A DNA stretch of 64,000 bases from Oceanobacillus damuensis. GTDB lineage: Bacteria; Bacillota; Bacilli; Bacillales; Amphibacillaceae. The stretch is from the NCBI RefSeq assembly GCF_001618145.1, contig NZ_LQNF01000004.1, positions 186,001-250,000 of the forward strand, written 5' to 3'. How positions within the stretch are numbered: position 1 is the first letter of the stretch; each line of letters begins with the position of its first letter. The translations under genes and the position numbers were made by a program. This document shows positions 8,221 to 17,810 of this stretch, one piece after another. The notes below the pieces were generated by a model. It ran no database searches and was not told the origin of the DNA. It saw only the letters and a program-made list of their open reading frames with translations.

Positions 8221-8227
8221 TACAACA

Positions 8228-9244
8228 ATGATTAAACTGGAAAGTATTTCAAAGGTGTTTCCTTCTAAAAATGGAGATGTCACAGCAGTAAATAATGTTA
8301 ATCTCCATGTAAAAAAAGGAGAAATCCACGGCGTTATCGGTTATAGTGGTGCAGGTAAAAGTACGTTGATCCGCCTTGTAAATTTACTGGAAAAACCGAC
8401 AAGTGGAAAAGTGTATATTAACGGTACTGAAATGACTTCCCTCCCACAAGAGAAATTACGCAAAACCAGGCAAAAAATCGGGATGATATTTCAACATTTT
8501 AATTTACTTAAAACTGCAACTGTGTATGACAACATAGCCATCCCGCTCAGACTTTTAGGTTATGATAAACAAGAGGTGAAAAAAAGGGTAGAGAAATATT
8601 TATCGATTGTGGATTTATCCGAAAAGCAGGACACCTACCCTGCCCAGTTATCAGGTGGGCAAAAGCAGCGGGTCGCTATCGCAAGAGCATTATCCCAGGA
8701 ACCTGAAGTATTACTTAGTGATGAGGCGACAAGTGCACTTGACCCTGAAACAACGGATTCCATACTGGAACTTCTATTAAAAATCAATGAAGAACTTGGG
8801 ATAACTATTTTGCTAATTACACATGAAATGAACGTTATACAAAAAATATGCGACTATGTTTATGTGCTTGAACATGGGGACGTTATTGAACATGGATCAG
8901 CCATCCAGCTTTTCACAAATCCTCGCGAAAACACGACAAAGAAATTTTTAAACACAATTTCGCAACGTAAATTATCACCGTCCCTTGTCTCTCAATTGAA
9001 ATTGAAGGGTACTGTTACTCGTCTGACATTTATTGGAGAAAATACAGGGCAACCTTTACTTGCCCAAGTAAGCCAGAGATTCCAAGTAGTGCCCAATATC
9101 CTGACGGCAAATATTATTGAACTAAAAAATGGTATTGTAGGGAACTTGGTAATTCATCTGGTTGGAGAAAAAGAGCAAATTGATGCCTCCTTGAAGTTTC
9201 TCGATAATCAAGGTGTCGGTATAGAAGAATTGGAGGGAAACTAG
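8228..9244 (+). CDS. metN: Methionine ABC transporter, ATP-binding subunit MetN
   Basis: ATPase that powers import of methionine and its derivatives through the MetP permease. Walker A GYSGAGKST (about residue 38), Q-loop, signature LSGGQKQRVAIARAL and Walker B VLLSDEATSALD are all intact. The last 80 residues form a NIL-type regulatory domain (from about residue 255), which senses internal methionine in this family. Length 338 matches MetN. It is followed after 1 base by the permease gene. Expression is likely controlled by the S-box leader upstream. Confidence 0.93.
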   Translation: MIKLESISKVFPSKNGDVTAVNNVNLHVKKGEIHGVIGYSGAGKSTLIRLVNLLEKPTSGKVYINGTEMTSLPQEKLRKTRQKIGMIFQHFNLLKTATVYDNIAIPLRLLGYDKQEVKKRVEKYLSIVDLSEKQDTYPAQLSGGQKQRVAIARALSQEPEVLLSDEATSALDPETTDSILELLLKINEELGITILLITHEMNVIQKICDYVYVLEHGDVIEHGSAIQLFTNPRENTTKKFLNTISQRKLSPSLVSQLKLKGTVTRLTFIGENTGQPLLAQVSQRFQVVPNILTANIIELKNGIVGNLVIHLVGEKEQIDASLKFLDNQGVGIEELEGN

Positions 9245-9245
9245 A

Positions 9246-9908
9246 ATGGAAATGTTTATCCAGCAATGGCTGCCTATTATAGGCGAATCCGTAATTGAAA
9301 CTTTCCAAATGGTAACTGTGTCTCTCTTTTTCGCTATCATTATTGGTTTTCCATTAGGGATTTTAGTTGTACTCACCCGCCCGGGGCAATCATTAGAAAA
9401 TAAATTTGTCTATCAAATACTAAATTTATTAATCAATATCGTAAGGTCAATTCCTTTTATCATCTTGTTATTCTTTATTTTGCCATTTACTAAAATTATA
9501 GTTGGAACAACCATAGGAGTGAAAGGCGTAATTGTCCCACTTGTCGTTTACACAGCACCATATATCGCCAGATTACTGGAATCTTCCTTATTAGATGTTG
9601 AAAATGGTGTAATTGAAGCATATAAAGCAATGGGAATCAAAACAAGGCAAATTATTTGGAACGTGATGCTGAGAGAAGCTCGCCCATCCATTGTTTTAGG
9701 TTTGACCATTGCAACCGTGGGATTAATCGGTGCTACGGCAATGGCCGGACTTGTCGGTGCAGGTGGTGTCGGAGATCTGGCATACCGGTTTGGGCATTTA
9801 AGATACGAAGTGGATGTTATGTATGCAACTGTCCTTATTCTGATTATCATCGTGCAAGGGATACAAACAATAGGAAACAGACTCGCAGCGCGACTGAAAA
9901 AAGACTAA
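9246..9908 (+). CDS. metP: Methionine ABC transporter permease MetP (MetI)
   Basis: Integral membrane protein of 220 residues with five hydrophobic segments and the permease coupling motif EAYKAMGIKTRQIIWNVMLREARP (EAA loop) near residues 120-140. It forms the channel with MetN. It starts one base after the metN stop. In most Bacillaceae metQ, the lipoprotein that delivers methionine, comes next; here metQ is missing and only a short stub of another gene follows. Confidence 0.92.
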   Translation: MEMFIQQWLPIIGESVIETFQMVTVSLFFAIIIGFPLGILVVLTRPGQSLENKFVYQILNLLINIVRSIPFIILLFFILPFTKIIVGTTIGVKGVIVPLVVYTAPYIARLLESSLLDVENGVIEAYKAMGIKTRQIIWNVMLREARPSIVLGLTIATVGLIGATAMAGLVGAGGVGDLAYRFGHLRYEVDVMYATVLILIIIVQGIQTIGNRLAARLKKD

Positions 9909-9921
9909 GTTGTGGGGCGGC

Positions 9922-9984
9922 ATGACAGATGAGCTTTCCATTAAAATAGAGGGGAATATCGCAATAATCCTTACAAATCATTAG
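9922..9984 (+). pseudogene. Possible truncated enoyl-CoA hydratase-like remnant
   Basis: ATG 9922, 14 bases after metP and behind a GGGG-rich ribosome site, opens a 20-codon frame reading MTDELSIKIEGNIAIILTNH then stop. The 'IEGNIAII' stretch is how many crotonase-family proteins begin, just before the usual 'TLNRP' strand. The frame stops there and the repeat block at 9992 follows immediately, so this looks like a gene lost from its 5' end onward. Short length makes chance resemblance possible. Confidence 0.35.
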
Positions 9985-9991
9985 AAAACTT

Positions 9992-10066
9992 GGTTGTCAC
10001 CAAGCCTTTCGGTGACAGCCTTAGTTGCACTTATGCAGATAGGAAGTTTTATACTTTCCTATCTGC
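9992..10066. repeat. Dispersed hairpin repeat, family R2, copy 1
   Basis: Two hairpins in a row: GGTTGTCACC/GGTGACAGCC (9992-10001 with 10011-10020) and GCAGATAGGAAG/CTTTCCTATCTGC ending at 10066, separated by TTAGTTGCACTTAT. The same arrangement recurs at 47355-47421. The first hairpin could end metNP transcripts. Confidence 0.65.
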
Positions 10067-10182
10067 GAACAAAAGCGCAAGCGCCTTGAACACCCCCGAC
10101 AAGCGTAAGTAGAAAGTATCAGTGGCGTTTTTTGCCACAGATACTTTCTACTTACGACCTCGAGGGGGTAGTCCGCTTTCGC
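10067..10182. repeat. Dispersed palindromic repeat, family R1, copy 1
   Basis: Flank GAACAAAAGCGCAAGCGCC, then ACCCCC and GACAAGC, then a perfect 16-bp stem (10105-10120 with 10140-10155, GTAAGTAGAAAGTATC), an inner GTGGC/GCCAC stem, then GACCTCGAGGGGGT. It is fused directly to the R2 repeat. A 76-codon minus-strand frame here is an artefact of the repeat. Confidence 0.75.
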
Positions 10183-10334
10183 TTGTTTGCAGCAAGTGAT
10201 CCAAACTATTATGAAAACTGAGATGGTTGTCATTTCGGCTCTCGTCCTCAAATACTATAGGTCAGCCGACTATACAGAAGGCAGCCAAGCTTTTTCTAAA
10301 AAGGTAACCAATTTCCCATAAAGGTGTGATTCTC

Positions 10335-11477
10335 TTGCCAGCAGTAAATAACAGTGATTCATTTATCGAAAGTATCGTAACCTCAGAATCTTTTCCATTC
10401 AACGCTGAGGAATTAGAAGCTGCCGCTAAAAAGAATATGTCAACTGCGGCATTTGGCTATACGAGATCTGGAGCAGGCGGTGAAGAAACACTTAGAAAAA
10501 ACACGTCCTCTTTTAAAAAATATTCTATTGTGCCAAAATACTTAAATGATGTTTCAGTTGCAGATACAAGTATAGAATTGTTTGGTCGTATATTTCCGCA
10601 CCCCTTCCTCCTTGCACCTGTAGGAATGTTGAAATTGTCACACGAGGATGCAGATATTGCAGTGGCAAAAGCTGCAGCAAGATATCATATACCATTTATT
10701 CAAAGTACTGTTTCCAGCTACTCCATTGAAGATGTTGCTGAAGCTTCCGGAAACAGTCCAAAATGGTTCCAGCTTTATTGGTCCAATAACGAAAACATCT
10801 CCTACAATATGGTGAGGCGAGCCGAAAAAGCTGGATATGAAGCAATTGTATTGACTGTTGATACATTTATGTTCGGATGGCGGGAAGAAGATATGCGCAA
10901 TCACTTCTCTCCGTTGAAAGAAGGTTATGGAAAAGCGAACTATATTACAGATGAAGTCTTCCAGTCAACACTTCAGAATGAATCTGAAGAATCCGTCATA
11001 CAGGGAATCTTAAATAATATTTACCATCCCACTTTAAACTGGAAGCATGTTAAGGAATTGAAGAAGCGAACGTCCTTACCGATTCTATTAAAAGGTGTGC
11101 TCCACCCTGAAGATGCCAGGCTTGCAATCGAAAGCGGAATTGATGGAATTATTGTATCCAACCATGGCGGGCGTCAATTGGATGGAGTAATTTCAAGCAT
11201 CGACGCACTGCCCGCTATTGCTAAAGAAGTTAACGGACAAGTCCCGGTCTTGGTCGATAGTGGAATCCGTCGCGGAGCGGATGTCGTAAAAGCCCTTGCC
11301 TTAGGAGCAGATGCAGTACTGTACGGCAGACCTTATGTATATGGCTTGGCCATTGCTGGTCAGGAAGGTGTCGAAAAAGTTTTGGCTAATTTCATTCAGG
11401 AGACGAAGGTTTCCCTTGCATTATCCGGAGCAGTGAATATAAAGGCCACCAGGGAAATTCAAATAGTCAAGGAATGA
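10335..11477 (+). CDS. FMN-dependent alpha-hydroxy-acid oxidase, lactate 2-monooxygenase-like
   Basis: TIM-barrel flavoenzyme of about 380 residues that oxidises an L-2-hydroxy acid using FMN and oxygen. FMN/substrate motifs are present: APVGM near residue 95, WFQLYW, LTVDTFMFGWREEDMRN, KGVLHPEDA with the FMN lysine, and the catalytic histidine in SNHGGRQLDG, then LVDSGIRRGADVVKALALGA and YGRPY. The insertion and N-terminal 'AFGYTRSGAGGEET' resemble lactate 2-monooxygenase more than glycolate oxidase, but the substrate is not certain. TTG 10335 is 8 bases after AAAGGTG; GTG 10326 is a poorer choice. It is monocistronic, with a terminator shared with glgP. Confidence 0.85.
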   Translation: MPAVNNSDSFIESIVTSESFPFNAEELEAAAKKNMSTAAFGYTRSGAGGEETLRKNTSSFKKYSIVPKYLNDVSVADTSIELFGRIFPHPFLLAPVGMLKLSHEDADIAVAKAAARYHIPFIQSTVSSYSIEDVAEASGNSPKWFQLYWSNNENISYNMVRRAEKAGYEAIVLTVDTFMFGWREEDMRNHFSPLKEGYGKANYITDEVFQSTLQNESEESVIQGILNNIYHPTLNWKHVKELKKRTSLPILLKGVLHPEDARLAIESGIDGIIVSNHGGRQLDGVISSIDALPAIAKEVNGQVPVLVDSGIRRGADVVKALALGADAVLYGRPYVYGLAIAGQEGVEKVLANFIQETKVSLALSGAVNIKATREIQIVKE

Positions 11478-11517
11478 TCCTTTACTAAATTAAGATAGAT
11501 TTTGATGCCCATATCCT

Positions 11518-11550
11518 AAAAAATGCACCTAAATTAAAGGTGCATTTTTT
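11518..11550. terminator. Bidirectional terminator between hydroxy-acid oxidase and glgP
   Basis: AAAAAATGCACCT and AGGTGCATTTTTT form a 13-bp stem with A-run and T-run on either side, between convergent genes. Confidence 0.88.
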
Positions 11551-11599
11551 ACTGGTGTAAACATATGTTTTTCGATCGGTAACGGAACAGCATTATTTT

Positions 11600-14029
11600 C
11601 TATACACGTTTTATTTTCCATATATCTGCAGCATACTCCTGAATCGTTTGGTCACTGGAAAATTTCCCGGAGTAGGCGATATTTGTCACACTCATATTCA
11701 ACCAGGTCATTCGATCACGGTAGGCACGCTCAGCCAGTTCATGTGTTTCCAGATAAGCTTCAAAGTCCTTCAGTACAAAATATGGATCATTATGGTACAG
11801 GATATTGTAATATATATCTTTAAATTCGATATTATGGATTCCAAATTCCCCTTGATTCAATTGGTCCAAAATGCGTTTGACGCGATCGTCAGTATTATAA
11901 ATATCCCTTGCATGATAACCGCCATGCTGATAATAATGCAATACCTCTTCAGCTGATAAGCCGAAAATAAACATGTTTTGATCGCCGACTAAATCATGAA
12001 TTTCTATGTTGGCACCATCCATTGTTCCAAGGGTCAGGGCCCCATTCATCATCATTTTCATATTCCCTGTCCCGGATGCTTCCTTACTGGCTGTTGAGAT
12101 TTGTTCACTAATATCAGCTGCAGGAATAATCTTTTCCGCGAGACTGACATTATAGTTTTCCAGAAAAATAACTTTTAACCGGTCTTTTACATCTGGATCA
12201 TAGTTCACAATCGATGCCACTGTATTGATTAATTTAATGACCTCTTTTGCCAGGTGATAGCTCGGTGCAGCTTTCGCCCCGAAAATATAGGTGCGTGGTG
12301 TCATATCCTGATTTGGATTTTCTTTCAATTCATTGTAGAGATAGATGACATGAAAAATATTCAAAAGCTGACGCTTATACTCATGAAGCCGTTTAATCTG
12401 TACATCAAATATCGATTTTTCATCGATTGTAATTCCCATTTGCTGATGAATATAGTTAGCCAATCGTTTCTTATTTTCATGCTTTACCTGATCGAATCTT
12501 TCCAGTAATGCACTGTCATTGGAATATTTCAGAAGACTGATCAGCTTCTTTGGGCGTTTAATCCATTGAGGCCCAATAACATCCGTTACCAAGCTCGCCA
12601 ATTTGGGATTTGCCTGCAACAGCCACCGTCGATGGGTGATTCCATTTGTTTTGTTATTGAATTTATCCGGAAAAAGGGTATAGAATGTTTTCATCTCCTT
12701 TTTCTTCAAAATTCCCGTGTGAATACGTGCAACACCATTTACACTGAAACTGCCGACAATTGCCAATCTTGCCATATGGACCCGATCATACGCAATGATT
12801 GCAAGCTCCGGAATTTTCTCCCTTAATTCCTCCTCATCCAACCAAATCCCTTTACAAAACCTTTCATTAATTTCATTGATAATCATAAAGATCCTTGGCA
12901 GTAAATGCTGCATCATTTTTGTGGGCCATGTTTCCAATGCTTCACTTAAGGTTGTGTGATTGGTATAGGCAAAGACACTTGTCGTCACTTCCCAGGCTTT
13001 TTCCCAGCTGAATCCTTCGTCATCCATCAATATTCGCATCAACTCGGGAATGGCGAGACTTGGATGGGTATCGTTTATCTGGATAACTACTTTTTCAGCC
13101 AATCTGCTTAGGGACATTTTATGATTCAACTTAAAATGCTTAAGTATATTTTGGATACTGGCAGAAACAAGAAAGTACTGTTGTTTAAGACGGAGTTCCT
13201 TTCCCTCATAGCTGGAGTCATCCGGATATAAAAAACCTGAAATTTGTTCAATGGAATGTTCATGATCCAGATCTCTATAAAATTGCTTATTTTCTTCCAA
13301 GGTATCGCCACGATTTTGGAAAATCGATTCCGCACTCCATAACCTTAATGTATTGACCGTATCGTTTTCATATCCCACTATAGGTATATCGTAAGGAACT
13401 GCCATTACTTTATCTGTATTTTGGTATTCGAATTCAAGTGTGCCATCATTTCGCTTGAACATATGTACATCACCGTGGAATTGAATAACAACTGACTCTT
13501 CCTCTTTTCTCATTTCCCATGGATAGGGGTCTGTCAGCCAATAGTCTGGAAGTTCAACCTGATTACCGTGAATAATTCTCTGTTCAAAGAGACCATACCG
13601 GTATCTGATTCCAAAACCGTGCCCCGGGTAGTTCAATGAAGCCAACGAATCGAGGAAGCATGCTGCAAGTCTACCGAGGCCTCCGTTCCCCAGTCCGGCA
13701 TCATGCTCCTGTTCAAATACCTCGTGAGGGTCAAAACCCAGCTGTTCCAACGCTTCCTTAGCTTCATCGAGCATGCCGCAGTTTAAGAGATTGCTTTCCA
13801 ACAGTCGACCAATTAAAAATTCCATGGATAAATAATAGACTTCTTTATATCTCTCGTCTTTGCTCTTTTTACGGGTCTGAAACCATTGTTGTTTCACTTC
13901 TTCATTTACAATTGAGGCGAGTACATAAAAAATATCTCTGGACGTTGCTTCCTTAACTTCGCGTCCTTTATCGGTAATAAGTCTCTTCAGAATCTGTTCT
14001 TTCAGCATATTGACTGTAACTTGCGTCAA
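11600..14029 (-). CDS. glgP: Glycogen phosphorylase
   Basis: PLP enzyme that releases glucose-1-phosphate from glycogen chains. The 809-residue length is normal. Visible signatures are the N-terminal EVYYLSMEFLIGR, GLGNGGLGRLAACF, INDTHP, KRLHEYKRQ and the PLP-lysine region ASGTGNMKMMMNGALTLGTMDGANIEI. The start is TTG 14029 with AGGAGT 6 bases upstream. It is the last gene of the glgBCDAP operon, 15 bases after glgA. Confidence 0.95.
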   Translation of the reverse strand: MTQVTVNMLKEQILKRLITDKGREVKEATSRDIFYVLASIVNEEVKQQWFQTRKKSKDERYKEVYYLSMEFLIGRLLESNLLNCGMLDEAKEALEQLGFDPHEVFEQEHDAGLGNGGLGRLAACFLDSLASLNYPGHGFGIRYRYGLFEQRIIHGNQVELPDYWLTDPYPWEMRKEEESVVIQFHGDVHMFKRNDGTLEFEYQNTDKVMAVPYDIPIVGYENDTVNTLRLWSAESIFQNRGDTLEENKQFYRDLDHEHSIEQISGFLYPDDSSYEGKELRLKQQYFLVSASIQNILKHFKLNHKMSLSRLAEKVVIQINDTHPSLAIPELMRILMDDEGFSWEKAWEVTTSVFAYTNHTTLSEALETWPTKMMQHLLPRIFMIINEINERFCKGIWLDEEELREKIPELAIIAYDRVHMARLAIVGSFSVNGVARIHTGILKKKEMKTFYTLFPDKFNNKTNGITHRRWLLQANPKLASLVTDVIGPQWIKRPKKLISLLKYSNDSALLERFDQVKHENKKRLANYIHQQMGITIDEKSIFDVQIKRLHEYKRQLLNIFHVIYLYNELKENPNQDMTPRTYIFGAKAAPSYHLAKEVIKLINTVASIVNYDPDVKDRLKVIFLENYNVSLAEKIIPAADISEQISTASKEASGTGNMKMMMNGALTLGTMDGANIEIHDLVGDQNMFIFGLSAEEVLHYYQHGGYHARDIYNTDDRVKRILDQLNQGEFGIHNIEFKDIYYNILYHNDPYFVLKDFEAYLETHELAERAYRDRMTWLNMSVTNIAYSGKFSSDQTIQEYAADIWKIKRV

Positions 14030-14044
14030 GGAAATACTCCTCCC

Positions 14045-15475
14045 TTATCCATAGACTAATTCTCTTGATAAGCTTTCATAGATTGTTACGTATTGATGTG
14101 CTGAATCTTTCCAACTGAACTGGCTTTTTGTCACATTTTTATATAGCTTTTGCCATTCAGCAGGATTGTTGTAGATTTCCAAAGAATAATCCAGCACATT
14201 CAGAAGCTCATGTGCATTATAATTCGCAAAGCTGAACCCATTCCCCTCACCCGTCAACACATTATAAGGGGAAATCGTGTCTTTCAATCCACCCGTCTCT
14301 CTAACAATGGGCACGGTCTTATATTGCAGTGCAATAAGCTGTGATAGCCCGCAAGGTTCAAACTTTGAAGGCATAATGAAGAAGTCGGCACTTGCATATA
14401 ACTGGCGGGCAAGTGTTTCATCAAAGGTTATTAATGCCGCTGCTTTATCAGGATAACGATGCTGGAGAGCCGAAAAATAGCCTTCAAATTCAGCATCTCC
14501 GGTACCTAATACAATAAATTGGACATCCTTCTCCAGGAATTCATCCATTATATGTTGGACAAGGTGTAAGCCTTTTTGTTCGACAAGACGGGTAACAATA
14601 ATATACAACGGGCTTTCCTCTTTATAAGGCAGCCCAATCTTTTGCTGCAGCTTTAATCTGTTCTCCTTTTTCTTTGAACGTGCAGAGCGATAATTCACAA
14701 AAAGGGATGGGTCTGAGGATGGATTATATTCTCGTATATCGATTCCATTTATGACACCGACCAAGTCTTCCGATCTGTTTTCCAGCATTTGATGAAGCCC
14801 TTCACTGTAGTAGGGATTTTTGATTTCCTCTGCATAGCTTGGGCTGACTGTTGTAATTTTATCTGCATGGAAAAGGGCACTCTTTAGGCAATTAAGCATC
14901 CGGTTCCATTCCATTCCGCTAATATGTTCTCTTCCGATATGGAAGAAATCCTCGTAAATATCCAAAGGCATAACCCCTTGGTATTGTATATTGTGAATAG
15001 TAAAAACCGTCTTCATCCCGTCAATCGGCTTTAAAATATTTGCCAGCGCAATGGCCATCCCCGCCTGCCAGTCATGTCCATGAAGTATCTGCGGTTTGAA
15101 GTCGAGATGCTTTAACGCTTCAATGACAGCTTGACTGAAAAATACAAACCTCTCACCATCATCGTAATAACCATAAATACCTTTTCTGGTAAAGTAATAA
15201 TCGTTGGAGATGAAATAATAAATAATCTGATTATATGTCAAAGTTAAAATATGCGCTTCCTGTGTGCGCCAGCCAAGTTCAACATCAAATGATCCAATAT
15301 ATTCCAGTTTATTCTTCCAATTTTCGTCCATTTCATCATACAGTGGCAGAATAACACGCACTTCTTGCTTCTCATACTGTTTAAGTGCTTGCGGAAGCGA
15401 TCCGACTACGTCTGCAAGCCCCCCTGTTTTAATAAATGGTGCACATTCAGAGGCGACAAATAATATATTATTCAT
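14045..15475 (-). CDS. glgA: Glycogen synthase (ADP-glucose)
   Basis: GT5 glycosyltransferase that extends alpha-1,4 glucan from ADP-glucose. The ADP-glucose motif KTGGLADVVGSLP lies at residues 16-28, HGHDWQAG in the N-domain, and the C-domain holds the FEPCGLSQLIALQY region and RETGGLKDT. Length 476 is standard. AAGGAGAG precedes ATG 15475. It sits between glgD (71-base gap) and glgP. Confidence 0.95.
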   Translation of the reverse strand: MNNILFVASECAPFIKTGGLADVVGSLPQALKQYEKQEVRVILPLYDEMDENWKNKLEYIGSFDVELGWRTQEAHILTLTYNQIIYYFISNDYYFTRKGIYGYYDDGERFVFFSQAVIEALKHLDFKPQILHGHDWQAGMAIALANILKPIDGMKTVFTIHNIQYQGVMPLDIYEDFFHIGREHISGMEWNRMLNCLKSALFHADKITTVSPSYAEEIKNPYYSEGLHQMLENRSEDLVGVINGIDIREYNPSSDPSLFVNYRSARSKKKENRLKLQQKIGLPYKEESPLYIIVTRLVEQKGLHLVQHIMDEFLEKDVQFIVLGTGDAEFEGYFSALQHRYPDKAAALITFDETLARQLYASADFFIMPSKFEPCGLSQLIALQYKTVPIVRETGGLKDTISPYNVLTGEGNGFSFANYNAHELLNVLDYSLEIYNNPAEWQKLYKNVTKSQFSWKDSAHQYVTIYESLSRELVYG

Positions 15476-15546
15476 TCATATCTCTCCTTCCTTAATTTAT
15501 TAGCGTACGCAGGATGACCAATAATCTTTTGAATGTATCATTCGAT

Positions 15547-16653
15547 TTATATAACTTGCCTTTTGGCTACAACATATGGTTTTTCTTTAGACCCAATAAA
15601 CATCTGGTCTTTGGTTACATGGACGTCCTTATCAAGAATCACGTTCTCCAGATAGACCCCCTCTTCAATCGTACACCTTTGCATGATAATGGAATTTTTT
15701 ACAGTTGCACCCGACTTCACTTTAACGCCACGGAAAAGCATACTTCCTTCAACTGTTCCATCAACTACACAGCCGTTTGCCAGCAAGGAATGGTTCACCA
15801 AGGATCCTTCACAATATTTGGCTGGTGGATTGTTGGATATTTTTGTCCGGACTAAATTTCTATTGAAAAATAAATCGCGATAATTTTCTTCCTGCAAAAG
15901 GTTCATATTCTGTTTGTAAAAGCTCTCAATCGTATTGACAAAGGCACTATAGCCCTCATGATCGTATTTTTGCACCTTTAGATTTTTTAACTTTTCCTTA
16001 ATGCCGCACACGAAGAAATTATCTTTATTGTATGCAATACATTCGTCAACCAAATCCATGAGCAGTGCTTTATTAATAATATAAACCCCTGTAAATAGCT
16101 CCGAATTTTTCTGGTCATTTGTTATATTGATCACCCATCCCGATTCGTCCGCCTCTATCCGGAAATAAGGATAATGTTCACTCTCCACTTTATCTACGTG
16201 AGCGCTGATCAGTGTAACATCTGCCTTCCTTTCCAGATGGAACTTAAAGGCATTTTTATAGTCTGTATTGGAAATAAATTGGCTGCCACTAATCAGGACA
16301 TATTGTGATTTTCCACGATGGAAGTAATCCCGGTTATTATGAAAAAAACGAAGATCTCCAATTGACCTGTCGGAAGGATCATTCCAATCCGGGGGAAGGA
16401 TAAACAATCCGCCATTTCTTCGGTCAAGCTCCCAGTTTTCTCCTGTTCCTATATGATCCAAAAGCGAGCGGTATTTATTCCTTACGAAAATCGCAACTTC
16501 GTTTATATCTGAATTGACCATATTGGAAAGGGCAAAATCGATCATTCGGTATCGACCACCAAATGGCAACGAAGCATTATTACGGAAATAGGCCAATTCA
16601 TTAAAAACATGGTGCTCATGATCCAGGTTTATAAGTCCCATCATTCTGTCCAT
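15547..16653 (-). CDS. glgD: GlgD, non-catalytic partner of glucose-1-phosphate adenylyltransferase
   Basis: The protein is a GlgC homologue (nucleotidyltransferase-like fold, left-handed beta-helix at the C-terminus) but where GlgC has the nucleotide loop [11 protein letters not shown] this protein reads INLDHEHHVFNELAYF, so the phosphate-binding residues are gone. GGRYRMIDFALSNMVNS is kept. In Bacillus, GlgD pairs with GlgC and raises its activity. The start overlaps the glgC stop by one base (TAATG), so the two are made together, as expected for subunits. Confidence 0.92.
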   Translation of the reverse strand: MDRMMGLINLDHEHHVFNELAYFRNNASLPFGGRYRMIDFALSNMVNSDINEVAIFVRNKYRSLLDHIGTGENWELDRRNGGLFILPPDWNDPSDRSIGDLRFFHNNRDYFHRGKSQYVLISGSQFISNTDYKNAFKFHLERKADVTLISAHVDKVESEHYPYFRIEADESGWVINITNDQKNSELFTGVYIINKALLMDLVDECIAYNKDNFFVCGIKEKLKNLKVQKYDHEGYSAFVNTIESFYKQNMNLLQEENYRDLFFNRNLVRTKISNNPPAKYCEGSLVNHSLLANGCVVDGTVEGSMLFRGVKVKSGATVKNSIIMQRCTIEEGVYLENVILDKDVHVTKDQMFIGSKEKPYVVAKRQVI

Positions 16654-17810
16654 TATTTTCCACCCCCTGCAGGCGTCAGCATTGCACCCAATATATCTTC
16701 ATTAATGACAAGCGGTTCTTCATCTTCACTTCGTTGAAGGATAGTGCCTTCTGGAATAACTGTATTTTCCATTACAATTACCCGATCCAATATACAATTT
16801 GCTGCAATGCTTGCCTCCGAATGAATGATGGACTGCCTGACGGTGCTTCCTTTTTCTATTCTCACATTTTTAAACAGGACGGAATTCTCGACATTCCCGT
16901 AGATGAAGCACCCCGAGTTTACTAAAGAATTGGTAACAGTAGCATGTTGACTGACATATTGTGGTGGAAGGTTCGAATCGTTTGTATAGATTCTCCAATT
17001 TTCATCATTCAAGATTGATCCTGTCTTTTCTTGGAGAATATCCATATTAGCCTCCCAATAACTTTGGAGTGTTCCTACATCCTTCCAGTAGCCACTAAAA
17101 CGATAGGCAAACATTCTACAATTAGTCTGAAGCATGGAGGGAATGATATCTTTCCCAAAATCATGACTGGATGCTTTATTATTGGCATCCTCCAATAAAT
17201 AGGCTTTCAGTTTATCCCATGTGAAAATATATATGCCCATCGACGCAAGGTTGCTTTGCGGATTTGCGGGCTTTTCTTCAAATTCATAGATTCGGTGGTT
17301 TTCCGATACACTCAATACACCAAATCTGGATGCTTCTTTCCAAGGGACTTCAATTACGGAAACTGTTGCGTCTGCCTCCGTCTCTTTATGCTGTTCAAGC
17401 ATTTTCTCATAATCCATTTGATAAATATGATCTCCTGAAATGACCAGTACATAGTCCGGATCATATTGATCGATAAAGTGGATATTTTGATAAATGGCAT
17501 CAGCTGTACCCGAATACCAGTCACCACCTGTTTTACCCGTATACGGAGAAAGAACAGTCACCCCGCCGTATTGTCGATTCATATCCCATGGCTTTCCGTT
17601 TCCAATATGCTTATTCAATTCAAGGGGTGAATATTGTGTTAAGACACCTAAAGTTTGGATGCCCGAATTGGTGCAATTACTTAATGTAAAGTCAATGATT
17701 CTATATTTGCCGCCAAATGGCACCGCCGGCTTTGCTCCGTTATGAGTTAACGCACCTAAGCGCTTACCTTCTCCTCCTGCTAGTAACATGCCAACACATT
17801 CTTTCATCAT
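16653..17810 (-). CDS. glgC: Glucose-1-phosphate adenylyltransferase catalytic subunit
   Basis: Makes ADP-glucose from ATP and glucose-1-phosphate, the committed step of glycogen synthesis. Nucleotide loop [14 protein letters not shown] at residues 9-22, then [40 protein letters not shown] and the sugar-phosphate motif FEEKP. The C-terminal half is a beta-helix typical of allosteric AGPase. It overlaps glgB by 4 bases (ATGA) and glgD by 1 base. Confidence 0.95.
   Translation of the reverse strand: MMKECVGMLLAGGEGKRLGALTHNGAKPAVPFGGKYRIIDFTLSNCTNSGIQTLGVLTQYSPLELNKHIGNGKPWDMNRQYGGVTVLSPYTGKTGGDWYSGTADAIYQNIHFIDQYDPDYVLVISGDHIYQMDYEKMLEQHKETEADATVSVIEVPWKEASRFGVLSVSENHRIYEFEEKPANPQSNLASMGIYIFTWDKLKAYLLEDANNKASSHDFGKDIIPSMLQTNCRMFAYRFSGYWKDVGTLQSYWEANMDILQEKTGSILNDENWRIYTNDSNLPPQYVSQHATVTNSLVNSGCFIYGNVENSVLFKNVRIEKGSTVRQSIIHSEASIAANCILDRVIVMENTVIPEGTILQRSEDEEPLVINEDILGAMLTPAGGGK

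Noticed and set aside
10021-10251. 76-codon minus-strand open frame
   Set aside because: It is made of the R1/R2 palindromes.
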